Origin: Flammula alnicola
Lineage: Eukaryota > Basidiomycota > Agaricomycetes > Agaricales > Strophariaceae
Assembly: GCA_015499995.1 (NCBI GenBank)
Contig: JADNRV010000296.1
Coordinates: forward strand, 1-59,697
Length of the DNA: 59,697 nucleotides
Direction: 5' to 3'
Position numbers and translations under genes: made by a program. Numbering within the stretch: the first letter of the stretch is position 1; each line of letters starts with the position of its first letter. Shown here in pieces: positions 9,491 to 22,300 of the stretch. The notes below the pieces were generated by a model that did no database searches, had not been told where the DNA came from, and was given only the letters and a program-made list of their open reading frames with translations.

Positions 9491-12128
9491 ATGGCCGACA
9501 TATACGATATCATCTTCGCTGGCGGTAAGTGCGCTCGTCGTGCAGGCCATGCTTCTTGCTCACAGTACCTGCAGGAGGAGCTGCCGCATGCGTTACTGCA
9601 GGTCGTCTCGCCGCGGCCGATCCCTCTTTGAAGATCCTTGTAGGTCTATGTTATCTTCGTATCAAGGACACTAATTCCATCGATCAATGACAGGTGGTGG
9701 AAGCTGGGCCTCACACTCGTGAACTTGATCACCACATCCAACCAGGTCGCTTCTTCAACAACTTGCTCATTCAACGAGAGGTTTTCTCTTTCCACTTCGG
9801 AAAGGGTGGTAAAGGCACCGGTGAACGCACGCACCTCGTCCCATCTGGGCGCGCCGTCGGTGGAGGGTCCGCCATCAACTGTAGGCGAGAATCACTATTG
9901 TTTTCACTCACAAACTGAATGTATCTTTGCAGTCGCCATGTACATGAGACCCGCTGCATCTGACTACGACGACTGGGAGACGGTGCACGGAAATAAGGGA
10001 TGGAGTTCCAAAGAATTGATCCCGCTCTTGAAAAAGGTTAATTCTACCGTGAAGAGATGGGACATTTTTAACCTTTTTGACAGGCAGAAACCTATCAACC
10101 AGTCGCCGACGCCCCTACCCATGGATATTCTGGTCCTCTCAAGATCTCTTTCGCTCAAGATAACTACAACGTTGGCGAGGAACTGATCAACATCGCAACG
10201 GCCTTCGAGAAAGACCATGGCGGAACTACCGATTTGAACGATTTTACTGAGGAGTCCCTCAACAAGTGGGGTGTAAGAGACTTATTCTTCGCCCCTCCGC
10301 TGTCAGATGCCTAACAATTGTATTTACAACAGAGAGTCCAAAGGTAATCTAACGAAAGAATATGCATGTATATTGAACTAAGTGATGTTCTCAGATACAT
10401 CGACATCAAGACTGGCAGGCGTTCTGACACTGCGCATCATTACATCTACAACCCCGACCACAAGAACTTGACCGTTCTCACAAGGCAAAAAGTCACCCGT
10501 GTCATCTTCGAGTCAGTAGTCATACCGCTTGGTAGCATAACCACACCCTGATCGAGCAAATTTTAGGGGCAAGAAAGCTATCGGAGTCGAGTACATCGAC
10601 GACGTTGTAGGAAGATCCAAGGGAGTTACTGAGAAGATTGTGGCCAAGGCATCTCGCCTCGTCGTTCTTTCTGCTGGTGCCTTCGGCAGCCCTTCCATCC
10701 TCGAGCGATCGGGGATCGGTGCTGCCGATGTTTTGAAGAAGAATGGCGTCCAGCAGCTCGTCGACCTCCCTGGAGTTGGAGAGAACTACATGGGTACGCA
10801 TAAACGTTATTATACATTGCTGCATGACACCAATGGAATCGACCGTATGTCTAGATCACAACGTGATCTTCCCCCCCTACAATGCCAGCGAAGACGCCGA
10901 GACCATGGACTTGGCTTTCCGAGGCAGCGCTGCAGAGACGGAACGTGAGTGGTAATAATAAAATTGCTCGGCAAATGCTAACCATCTTCTATCAGCATTC
11001 GCTCAGCAATGGATCAAGGAAGGAAAAGGTTTCTTGGCTAACAAGTGGGTCTGATCCTTGTCTTGTGTCTGACGTCTTCTAAGCCATTGCTCAACAGCGG
11101 TATCGATGGAGCCATCAAACTGAGGCCTTCTGCCGCTGAACTGAAGACGATGTCTCCTGACTTCGACGAGAGATGGAAGTCCTACTATGAGCACCGCCCC
11201 GACAAGCCAGTTATGCTCATGGCAACCATGGCTGCGTACGTTTCATTCCTCATTCCTAAGTTTTGCCTTTTCACAAGCATTGCCTGCTAGATACGTCGGC
11301 TTGAACCCTGACGTTCCTCGTGCCAAATATTTCAGTATTGCCTACTTCTCGGTATGTTTCCGTGGAGGCTTTGCTCTTCGAGTACCCCTGATATGTCAAC
11401 CAGGCTCACCCTGCTTCCGTCGGCCACGTCCATATCACTTCTGGAACTGACTCTTACTCCCCTTTGGACTTCGGTCCTGGTTTCCTCGAGAAGTAAGTCG
11501 CATATTCGTATATTTGTTTCCTATCTCTGATTAGAAATGCATTTTATTAGCCCTGCCGATGTCGCTATTTTGAGATGGGCATACAAGAGGGCTCGTGAAC
11601 TTGCGCGCCGCATGAAATATTACCGTGGTGAGCTCGTCGTTGGACACCCACAATTCTCCAAGAACAGCGCTGCGGTTACCGGAAACGAGATTGGTCCGTC
11701 CCTCTTGATGCGCCTTACATCCAATACACGGAAGAGGACGACAAGGCCATCGATGAATACCACAGGCAAACCGTTGAGACCACATGGCACTCCGTAAGTT
11801 ATAGACGGGATGCCGTCGAGTGAGTTTCGACTGACGATTTATATTGGTAGATCGGAACATGTGCGATGAAACCTCGTGAGAAGGGCGGAGTCGTCGACTC
11901 CAAGTTGAACGTTTACGGCGTCACAAACCTTAAGATTGCCGGTACGTCTTCTCCAATTAACTACGAATGGAATAGTCTGGATAATTGATCTTTATACAAA
12001 CAGACTGCAGTATCACTCCAGGAAACGTTGCAGCCAACACCTACAGCACTGCTATCGCCATCGGTGAGAAAGCTGCGGTCATCATCGCTGAGGAGATCGG
12101 CATCGAGGGTGTTAATACCGGACCGTGA
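9491..12128 (+). pseudogene. Alcohol (methanol) oxidase-like GMC flavoenzyme, 16 exons with a one-base lesion
   Basis: Exons: 9491-9524, 9575-9639, 9694-9880, 9933-10036, 10084-10272, 10333-10343, 10395-10511, 10567-10793, 10855-10944, 10996-11044, 11098-11235, 11291-11351, 11404-11492, 11551-11793, 11851-11941, 12004-12128. The product has the FAD-binding start DIIFAGGGAAACVTAGRLAA, VVEAGP, GGGSAINFAMYMRP, the GMC signature SAGAFGSPSILERSGIG, DLPGVGENYMDHNV, and the C-terminal active-site region TWHSIGTCAM followed by NVAANTYSTA, which supply the His and Asn of GMC oxidases. It resembles fungal alcohol oxidases that use FAD and release hydrogen peroxide. All splice phases agree except in exon 14, where one base is missing after NEIGP (11696-11698); total length is 1820 nt, one short of 607 codons. 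Read literally, the catalytic C-terminus is lost. A sequencing deletion is the alternative. Exon 6 is only 11 nt. Confidence 0.85.
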
Positions 12129-13050
12129 ATCTAGCAGAAATCATCGATAGTGTTCCAACAGTGTTCTGTAGGCTTCACATTTTCATCCGACGCCCAACAA
12201 TTTGTATAAATTTTGTGTGATTGTAACAACATCGTGCTTTGTTTAGCTTTCTCTCCATGTGCAGAGCACTGGAATTTCACCGGTGCAAGGGATTCTCTGG
12301 GTAGATTATGTTGATCACGATGTGACTGCGAAGCTGTGCCAGCGACCGAGTCCAACCTAGCTCAGACTCCAAGCGAGCAACGTTCAGCAGTAGTAGTCTT
12401 TGCTCCGTTTATTCTTCGCTGCTAAGGACACATGATTTTCACCTGACTGTGATGCACATAGAATTTCATTTTCAAGGATAATATCCGTAAATGCGTTGAT
12501 AGTCTGCATATGCATGGTTTAAGTGTACTATGTACACTGCTCCGGCAAGACAAGACAAAAGATCCGAAAGCGTTTTTGGCGCTTAATCGGCAGAAAGTTA
12601 ACCGGGCCGATGGCTATTTGTCAGTAGTACCTTGCCAAATAAACTGAAAACATTTCAAAACTTCCGCTCCTTTGACAATGAATATCATCACTACGTGCCA
12701 ACTCACTTTTTTGGACGCTCAAGAAAGCGAGGACGCTACATTGTTCTAGCGAGGTGGTCTTGTCCGAGGTGAGTTTGGACCATTCGTTTTCCCGACGTTT
12801 CCAATCCTGAGGTCACGCTGACTGAGGATTGTAGTTCTTGATGTTTGTCACTAGGTTAATCCTGTCGTGGAAGATTTCACACCAGATTGTCACCAGTGTC
12901 CATTATGACAGTTGTTGTTCCTTGGCCTATATCGTAAGCCCCATCTCATGATGACAGCGCTGCGGCCCACACCGGCTCCAATTTCACATATAAGAAACCC
13001 GCACCGTCACAATTGAGGCGGCTCTCCTTAGGATTCAAACGTTCAGCAAG
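12129..13050. other. Intergenic stretch; TATA-like box near its end
   Basis: No gene was recognised. A TATAAG element at 12989-12994 lies about 60 bp before the next start codon and is the likely core promoter of the gene at 13051. Confidence 0.5.
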
Positions 13051-14692
13051 ATGCTATCCTTTCAGCTGCTCGTTGTATCATTTTCCACATTCGCGCTTGT
13101 TTCGGCATCTTCCACCACGTTCCAGCCTCTGGGTGTACCATTCAAGTCGCCCGTCACTGTAGGACCGGGACTCGCCGCCAGCGTTCTCTTCTCGAACCTG
13201 ACGACTCCGCGCGGGATTACCTTCGATGCAAGGCAGAACCTTCTTGTCGTGGAGCGTGGGTTTGGCATCACTGCTTTCAGTCCTACGACCACATCCATAG
13301 CGGGTTGGGAGCGGACTGTGATCATCCAGAATTCGTCTTTTACTCAGGGAATCCAGGTCGATGGTGCCAAGTTATATGTCAGTACCGCGGGCGATGCACT
13401 CGTCTATCGGTATGACGCGATTACAAAGTCCGTGTCATCGGATCTTTCACCATATTCTGTCGTGACTGGTATTCCCCCCGACGGAGGTATGTAACGCCTG
13501 TCAATGTGTTTCTATCTTTAAATGTTCACTAATTGTATTTTGTATTTAGATTTAACGACACATACTCTGCAGTTAGAGAAGGACGAGTCGGGGAACGCTG
13601 TTGCCCTCTTAATTGCGAGCGGACCTAAGACAAACATTGACGTCACGGCTAGAGATCCAGCATCAGGACGCTCCCAGATTCGCAGGTTCATTCTGCCAAC
13701 GATCTCTCCATCCATATCTCTTCCTCCTCCACCTCTCCAGTGGGCGAATGGTCAGATTATCGCTTTCGGGATACGAAACCCAGCCGGATTTGCGTTTCCG
13801 CCGACAGCGCCTTCTTTTAGTCCTGCTGGAACGAAATCGTTGCTGGTAGTCGAGAATGGAGCGTCCATCGACGGCCTCGCGAACCTTACAGCAGCGTTCG
13901 TGAATGATAACCCCGCCGACGAGGTCGAGTTCGTGACATTCCCTACTGGTAGTCCTACTGCTATTGCTGCTGCCCAACCCAAGTCCTATGGGTTCCCTGA
14001 TTGCACGACCCTATGGAACCCGCTCGCAGATCCAGGTGGAAACCCAGAATTCGTTGATAAACCTCGCGGGTATCAGTTTAGCTTGGAGTTGGATCCAACC
14101 AAGGACGATGCATTTTGTCATAACGTCTCTAACAACCGTCCGCCTATCTTTAATTTCCAGGTCCGTGGCTGGTTTTAGACGTATCTTCGTTTCTTCCTCT
14201 TGCTCTTGTATCTTATATTCATGTTCTACCAGGCCCATTCTGTCCCACTTGACATCAAGTTCTACAGCCCTACGCCCGGCTTCAGCACCACCAACTCCAA
14301 GGCGTTACCAGCCACTCTCAAAGGTCACGCCTTACCTCTTTTCATGGATCGTTCAATCGCATTCCTCCAACAGGATATGGGGTGGTTGAGTAAGTGTTCC
14401 CTCGTACGCTTCCAAGTACTTTTGCTGATGCTTTTCGGCCGTCAGGTTCCTGTACCGCCCCCTCCTCAGATCAACGGTCGCTGGGATACTCCTTCCTAAT
14501 CCAAGCTGCGAACCTTACCACTTGTCCTGGAAGCTGTATCCGCCCGGTTGGTCTCGCGTTCGGAAAAGACGGACGGCTGTACGTCAGTAGCGACTCGAGT
14601 GGCGAGGTATGTTTTTCTATCGTTTCTGAGGTAAAGTCATGCCAATGATGTTAACTCTTTCTTCGCAGCTTTTCGTTATTGAACGTGCGTAG
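13051..14692 (+). CDS. Secreted PQQ-dependent sugar dehydrogenase-like protein (sorbosone/pyranose dehydrogenase type)
   Basis: Five exons (13051-13486, 13550-14160, 14233-14389, 14446-14606, 14669-14692) give 1389 nt and 462 residues. A signal peptide is clear (MLSFQLLVVSFSTFALVSAS). The body has beta-propeller character: LTTPRGITFDARQNLLVVER near the start, IAFGIRNPAGFAF in the middle and RPVGLAFGKDGRLYVSSDSSGELFVIE at the end, as in soluble quinoprotein glucose/sorbosone dehydrogenases; the fungal secreted members form CAZy AA12. Several Asn-x-Ser/Thr sites (LFSNLT, IQNSSF, ANLTAAF) fit secretion. The family role would be extracellular sugar oxidation that can feed electrons to other oxidoreductases. 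The last exon is only 8 codons including the stop. Confidence 0.8.
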
Positions 14693-16388
14693 CGTTATTC
14701 GGGACTGCTAAATACATGCGTCGCAAATTAACCCTCTGGCGTGTTTTCGAATATATAATATTTGTGATTATAACTTATTGGACTTTCTGCGTATTCTTCG
14801 TGACTCCATTCCCAGCGTCGGCGATACCACTCGACTTACCCATTCGTATATCATAAAACAGGGCACAATTATAAACATACGAATTCGAGGCATCTGGTAG
14901 AACCAGTTACTTCAGGCATGGCTGTGCAATCGTTCATCACAGTAGTCTTTGGTACTCACTGTGTTCTGTCCCGACTCCCACACTTCGACCCATCTAATGA
15001 ACTATACGTATATGGCCGATGCACTATCCATTGTTTTAGCAGTGGTCACTCTTGCTACCGCCTGAAAGACCTCCACGACGTCGGGTGAAGATATGCAAAC
15101 CAACTATTTGCGAAGGTCTGTGCCCAGCTTGTGCGTTGTGTTCAAGTCCTCATTCTGGATACAGGACCCACCTGGACAATTTAAAGTCTCCGAAAAGCAC
15201 TCTGAACGCCTGAAGCGCCCAAAGGCCGCTGAGCTCGTATATTTCGCTGGGATCATTTACCGTTGGTCGGCATGAGGAGGGGATCTCTGCCGCTACCGAG
15301 CTTTCAGAAATGAAGAGACTCGGCACCACCTTCCCTAGCTTCGCCCAGAAGGTCGAAAATGAATTGCACTTCCCAACAACCTGTCCTGAACGTGAAACTT
15401 GACCTTAGGTGCGGCCATCACGCATGATGAACATTAACTGCGTACGACGAGCAGACGTACTACAATGTGGAGCATAATGCTCATTACTGGTCTCGAGAAC
15501 AGGGGATTGATGCTTGTGAAACTGGCAGCCCGCACTCGTGACGCAATGTCAGCGTTTTTGAGGACGGCAAGGGTCATGAGAGATGACGATGGACATTCCG
15601 TAAGGAGACATTCCGGTAGAGAATGTGCCGCGTTGCAGGGAGAAATGCTTTGCAGATGCAAGCTGAGCGTGCCACGTCGTCGCGAACGAGGAAGGCAATG
15701 ATCAGAGTTTGGATTTCAAACGGAAAGAAAGTATTTTATACTAAGTCTCTAATAAGCAGATAAGGATCGCTTGGGTGAGCACTACATGTTGAGCAAAGAT
15801 ATGACTCACAATTCCGAATGGGAATTTCAACACAATTTCGTTGCTATGTGGCTTGACGTTGGCTTGACCGTCGAAGACAATGCATGTCCCTGAGCTTCAA
15901 TTCAAAAATCGAGAACACTGTAGTGACTTATTAGGTATATAAAACTTCAAGCTTCGAGAAGGGTTGACTCGAATTCTCGCCGTGTCTGTCCACAAATTTC
16001 ATAGCATTGCAGGTCAATAAATACAATGGGGGTTCAGTTTATCGGCGGGGTTCGCCTTCCGGAATTTACAAAGATTACAAAAATGGGGGGTGGGACAGTG
16101 GAAACAATCTGAGCGAAAAGAAATTTGGGGAGAAGGGGTGGAGAAGGAGGCAATTCAGGTATTATGCATGTTGTAATGTAGCGGTCGGGAATTGACACCG
16201 TCAAGAAATGTTATAAGAATTAGAAAGAAATGAACATATAGAACATCCAAAGAACCCAATAAGAAAGGCAATCCACAGCCGTCGCGACATCTCAACGCCC
16301 TTCAACAAACTCCAAGGCTGAATCCAACCCTCTCACGATTCGGTCCATCGCACCCTTCTTCTTCTTCGAGGGCGGCGGAGACGCTTCC
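14693..16388. other. Gene-poor stretch with scattered short coding-like fragments
   Basis: No intact gene was found. Short reading frames around 15093-15420 and 15465-15700 have no continuous exon structure and no motif I can name. They may be decayed remnants or chance. Confidence 0.4.
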
Positions 16389-19300
16389 CTAGCCTACTGC
16401 CACTCCTTCCAAGCTACCGTTACCCGCCGCGCTCGTACTGGCTGCAGGCGAGTTCGGTCGCCACGAAGCCTGGCTTTCCTCGGCATGAGGAGAGACTTCC
16501 TCGATACGCATGTCCATACCAAGACTCGAGCCTGAGCGTACCCGTCGCAGGATGGCCTTGGCAGAAGCCATCGTGCTTGCTCCTCCGCTAACGCTAACAG
16601 CTGTCGAGCCATGGTTGCCGGTATGGCTGTGGGGGTGTGCTGTAGTCGGACTGCGTAAAGCGTGGCGCTGCTGGGTCGGCGACTGTACCTCTACTGTACG
16701 ACCCCTGCTCCCAGATAAGCTTTGAAGAGAAAGGCTTGGCCTTGGTCGCGTATTCGGCTGAGGACTCTGTTCCGTCTCCATTTTGTCACCTCCACCCGCA
16801 GTCGTTACAGTGTCGCTCCTTTTCTTCCTCAGCATTCCCCTCTCGTTACCTCCTGTCTCGGAACTGCTAGGAGAAGGCTTGACGAGTACGCTCGCTGACC
16901 TTCCGACCGAACCACCTGAACCTGCAGAGGGTGGCGATCCTGGCACCACTCCAGTTGAACCAGAGCGCCGAGGTATCGTCATGAACGAAGCCGGAGCCGG
17001 ATCACGCATACTCGAATGCCCGAACGATGACGGAGAAGTAGAGGGCGACGGAGGATTGCTCATAGCACGCAGCATCATCTCTTCTGTCTCCGACTCGATT
17101 TGGGATATCTGCGCTTGAGTCAGAATGGGCATCGAGATGGGCTGAGGCAAGATCTTGGCTGTGGACATCCGGCTAGGAGATTGAGGCAAAGGTGTCGCAT
17201 CAGGGTAGCCGCAGCCAGCCAAAGGCATCGACATGGAGTGGTGTAGAGTCGAGCCTCGTGTAGGCCACGACGATGACAAATCCGATTGTTCGTCTTCTAT
17301 AACTTGAGCCTGAGATTTCGAGATGCTTTGCATATGCGCAGTTTTAAATGGCGCGAGTATGCTACCAGGGCTTGACCCAGAGATAGACCGCGAATGTGAT
17401 CTCTGATGAACCTGGCGAGTATAAGAGTGCCCTGTGGCTGAAGGCGGCATGGTAGAGGACGTAGGAGCATCCAACTCTGCTTCTAGATCCTCGTCGTCGA
17501 TGGGAGAGAAACCAGCAAGTGGCGAAATGGGATTGGAATACGAATTGGTCACCCCTGCGCCGACACGAGCAAGAGACTGACAACGTAGAGACTCAGACGA
17601 TGACGGAGAAGACAGCGTGGAGGTGCGGCTTGGGAAGTGCTGCCCGTGATATCCGTGTTGTCCATGAGATAGAGTACGGCTTGGTGTACGCGCATGAGCA
17701 TGCAGGTGGGCTTGCAAACCCGAAGCAGAAGGAGTATGATGGTGTGTAGATGCGGGATTTGTCGGCGTAACACCGGGAGAGAGAGCCGGCGAAGGCAATG
17801 GTGTAATAAAGACGTCGATACAGCACTAGGCTCCAACTTCCTCTTTTTCTCCGCGTACTGTCTGCGTTCCTCTTCTGGCGTTTTCGGTGGCGGGACTGGC
17901 GGCAACACCGAGGGCAAGCCGACGTTCTGAGAGATGAAAGACGCAGTGTCGGTGCCAGGGAATGGATTCAAGAACACCATCGGAGATAAGGGCGGTTGAT
18001 CATGATCGAGTCGATCTCGCAGCTCATCCTCTCGTGCCCGCTGTTGCTGTATTCGATCGAGCTCCATCTTCTGCTGACGAACGATAACTTGCCGCGACAG
18101 ATCCGTAGGCCACGCGAGCCATTCAGTCTCGCTTTCTTCTTCACTGTCTTCCATAACGGATCCCAAACCCTCGAACAGTGCATCCTCTTCGTCGTCTTGT
18201 CCGTACGCATATCCTGCCTCGTACTTGTCGTCCTGGAATCCATCGACACCCCCCTCGCCGCTGTCCTCCAACGATCTCTCCGTCTGTGTCTCTCCTAATT
18301 CATGGGCAGTGCTCTCCGCGTCGTCTTCTTCATCGGTAGGTTGGATGGGCGTCCTATGCGTTGCACCAGCGATATTCATCACAGTAGCTTTGATCGTCGA
18401 TACATGGGACACCTGACTCATTCTCCTAGCGGACTCCACGCCGTCCCAATTCCTCTCTCGTCCTCTATCCTCAGCGGCGATCTCATCCCGGTCCGCTTCT
18501 CCTGACCCCTCGGTGCTCTGCTGCGCATCGTCATCGATCCATCGACTCTTACCCATCGATAAGCTAACACTTTCATCGAGGGTTGGTCCACCGAAGAGGC
18601 TGGTCCTAACTCTCCGCCTACCGGCTTCTTCCTTCCTTCGCCTCTTTCGATATGAGACGGAGGCCTTCTCCATCTCTACGAAATCACGACCCCAACCATA
18701 CATTGCAAGCTCCAGAGGCCTTCCAGCTTCATGCATCCCATACAGACGCGCACGAAGCACAAGCTCAATACGCCATTCGGGATAAGGCAGGGCAGGGGCC
18801 AATGACGTGTTCGGATGAGCGGGGTTCAAGGTAAGAGAAGCGAGGACCTGAGGGTGGATAGTCTTCGATTTCTGTGCTTGATGTGAGCGATTCTGATGTG
18901 AAGCCGGGACCATGGCAGAGTCCGCGTAGATGTCGTCGATGTCGTCGTCTGCGTCGGAGCCTGCAGTAGGGGCGATAGCATTGGCGTGTGATGAGGATGA
19001 AGCACCGCCGATCAGTGACCGTTCGTCGTTCAGTGACTCGTCATCAGCACCATGACCGTGCGCCGAGGATGACCAAAAGGTTCGCCGGATGGCGAGCTCG
19101 AGGTGGTTGTCAGTTGCGCATTTTTATTGCTAATGGCCTGTGACAATTCTGACGACGGTGCATCCGTTATCGATGATGGTATGAATGTCGACGTGAGCGG
19201 TGCAGAGAATTCTCTGTGGAAGATACGCAGAATACTGGTGAATGCTGGGTGCGGCGTTTTTGTGTCAATACTTGTATGAAGGAATAGGAAGATTTCGAAG

Positions 19301-22300
19301 TTACTGACCATGCTCAGTACCCATATCAAGAACCAGCCATTCGCCACGATCATCCTCTTTCCTCTTCTCCTTCTCATATAGCTTTTGGGGTGGGCGTTCA
19401 GGTGCAGAGGCGGCAGATGTTCCCTCTCTGATGCACGCCCTTTCCCTTTATCGAGTGTCCGTACTCTCTCCGTCTCCGTCCTCGAGCTCTCCGGATCTTC
19501 CAAGCCCGTCTTGTTGATCATCATCAAGTAGCTGCGACTCGACTCGCTTTTATTTCCATCCAATTCAACGTTCGAGGGGCCCTGCGTCGTCCTAGACTGT
19601 AACTTCCCAGCAGGTGGGTGGTATCCTCCGTACCGATAACCTTTCCGATCCTTTCCGTAAATGCCAAGGCTAAGGTCATCCTCATCGAAGCTCTGGTCCG
19701 ATTCCGTGCTGTGAGCGAACACGGGCGAGGAAAGGCTTAGAGAGGAAGAATCCGAATCGGAACGTTCTCCGTCGGCGGCACCAGCTACAGCGTGGTGATG
19801 GTGTTGGGAGCTGTAATCGTCGGAGATAGAGTCAATTTAGGCCTGGAGCTCGTGGAGGCGATAGATGTGTTGGCGGCAGTATCTTCTCCCCCTTGAAGAG
19901 TCGTAGTATCAGCAGTCGAGAGCGAAATCGAGCTCTGCATATCCTCCAAGCGGCTTATTGTCTCGGCGGTGACTGAGGAGCCTGAAGGAACATGAGTCGC
20001 AGTGGCGGGTCTTGACGGCAGCTTCTTGTTCAACTTCCAGCTCAACCCACTCCCGACGCCCACCTCATCCTCGTCACCGTCACCCTCCTTCCTCCTGTCC
20101 ATCCTTCCTTCCCCTTTTTCTCCTTCCGAGCTGCTTTAGCTCTTTGTCCCTCGCCTTCCTTTCCTTCTCCTCGCGCTTCTTGTCTCCTTGTCTTTTCGCG
20201 CAGCGGCATCATCTGTAGCTTCCTTTCTTTCGCGAAAAGACCAACAATAGCGAATTTGCCACCACCCGCCCCGCCCGAACTGCCAGCTACAGCTGGGTGC
20301 TCGGGACGACCCTGACTGGAAGCAGTACCAGAGGTGGCTAACGACGACATGGATACGGAGGGCGTCGTCCCAGTTTGCCTAAGCCAAGTCCCAATCCGGA
20401 AGACTCGCTTTGCGGGGAGCGATACTCTGCGTGTGGCCGTGGCCATGGTGGTGTTGGCGCTCCAAGTTCTCCTCCAAAGTGACCGACTTCTGCATAGAGG
20501 TTGTCCATGCACGTCCTTCCACCCTCCTCCTCCTAATGTTTCATGCGGATCAGAATCGACGACACGTAGCCCGCAACAATTTCACCCGCCAAGCTCGGCC
20601 CTGTGCTCGTGTATTTCGGGGTCTGGTTGGCAGGCTCTACGGCAGGCTTCTGCCTCTCGCGCTCCTTCTTCTCGCGCTCCCATATACGCGTGCTCTGGAA
20701 CTTGGCGCAGATAATCTTCATGCCCGCCGCCTCGGCCTCCTCGCGTGAATACGGGATGTACGTCCGGTCGTTGAGACGCGCTTTCTCCTTCTCCTTCTCG
20801 CGCTCGCGGCGCTCCTTCTGTCGTTCTCTTTCTTTCTCTTTCTCTCGCTCCCTCGCCCTCTCTCGCTCCGCTCTCTCTGTCGTTCCTTCTCCTTGTCGAC
20901 CGCATCGTGCCTCTTCGACGACAAATTGTCACCGGCCTGCTCCTTGTCTTTGGAACTCTCTTTATCCTTCTTTGACCGCTCCTTCTCCTTTTCTCTATGC
21001 TTATCCCAACTATCTCCACCTCGTCGCTTATCTCCAGCCTTTTCTTTCTCCTTCCCTTTGCCACCGAAAGGAAACGACAGTCCAATATCGTCCCACCTCC
21101 TCAAATATTCCACCTCCTTCTCCTGCTTCTCCCTAATCCGCCTCCTCTCCCTCTCCTTTTCCCGCTCCTTCTCCCTCTGCAGCTCGCGCTCCCGAATGCG
21201 TTGGCGCTCCCCGCTCTCCACTTGTGTCAACGCCTACGCAGAGATGCATCAACCTGCGCCCCAACAGACGCATTGGCCGCAGGACGACGGCGATGAGCAG
21301 CAGTCATATCCTTCTCTCCAGCCGCGTGCGCATTATGCGGCGGCACCTCCTCGATATCCACGACCGTCTTCGGTCTGGCCAGTGTCTCTTTCTTGAGTAC
21401 CTCTCGAGCAGTAGATGTGCTGGTCCTCGGCACTGACGTGCTCCGGCGAGGTTGTCTGTCTCTGTCGTGCTCGCCAGTCCGTGAAGACCCTTTGCTCCGC
21501 GTTCGGCCTGATGTCGAGCCCGTGTGTGACGATTTCGAATGGACGGATTGAGCAAGATGTTCGGCACCTCGGAGGTGATCAGAGCGGAGAGCGGGAGGCG
21601 GTGGGTCGGTATTGGGTCCTAAAGGAGGTGGTACGATCAGTAAGGCATTCAAAGGAATACAGGTAATAGAGAGAACTGAAAATCGAATGAAAATGCGATA
21701 CAACGATTACAGAAGACGCTCGTCGTCAGCAAAGTGGTAAACAGTTAAAGAAACAACGAGAAAAAGACGGCAAAGGATGAAGAGATAAATAGATCGGTCC
21801 TCGATAAAGATATCATGAAACGAGTAATTTTAAAAAAAAAGAATACGAAGAATATCGAAAAAAAAGAGAGAAGAAAAACTCACGTCTCGCTCCTTAAACA
21901 AAGAAATTACTCCATCCCGAATGACCACCCACCTCTCTCTCCACTCCAACTTTGTCTTTGTCCTCTCTCTTCCATGTGAGTCCCTCTCCCTCCCAGAACG
22001 TCTCTCACCCTCGCCCACCCCACCCGCCTTCCCTGCAAATGCAGCCGAGGATAGCGCCCATCTACGCCCTTCCCATCGCCGTCCATATACATGGCGCTCT
22101 CCCACATCGCCATCCCCGAACCGCCACCGCCCATCGTCGCCATACCCGCGGGGTATTCCGGAAACTCGTACTTGCCCCGCCCGCCAGGCGTCGGGTCCGT
22201 GCCCACCCCAGAGGCGGAGGAGCGCCACACCACGCGGAGGGCGCGCACCCAGCCCTCCCAGTACGGCTGGACGTACGCCGCTGGGTCGTAGCGCGGCAAG

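Noticed and set aside
20603..21396. Plus-strand Ser/Phe/Leu-rich frames
   Set aside because: They mirror the KE/ER-rich minus-strand coding sequence of the PH-domain gene.
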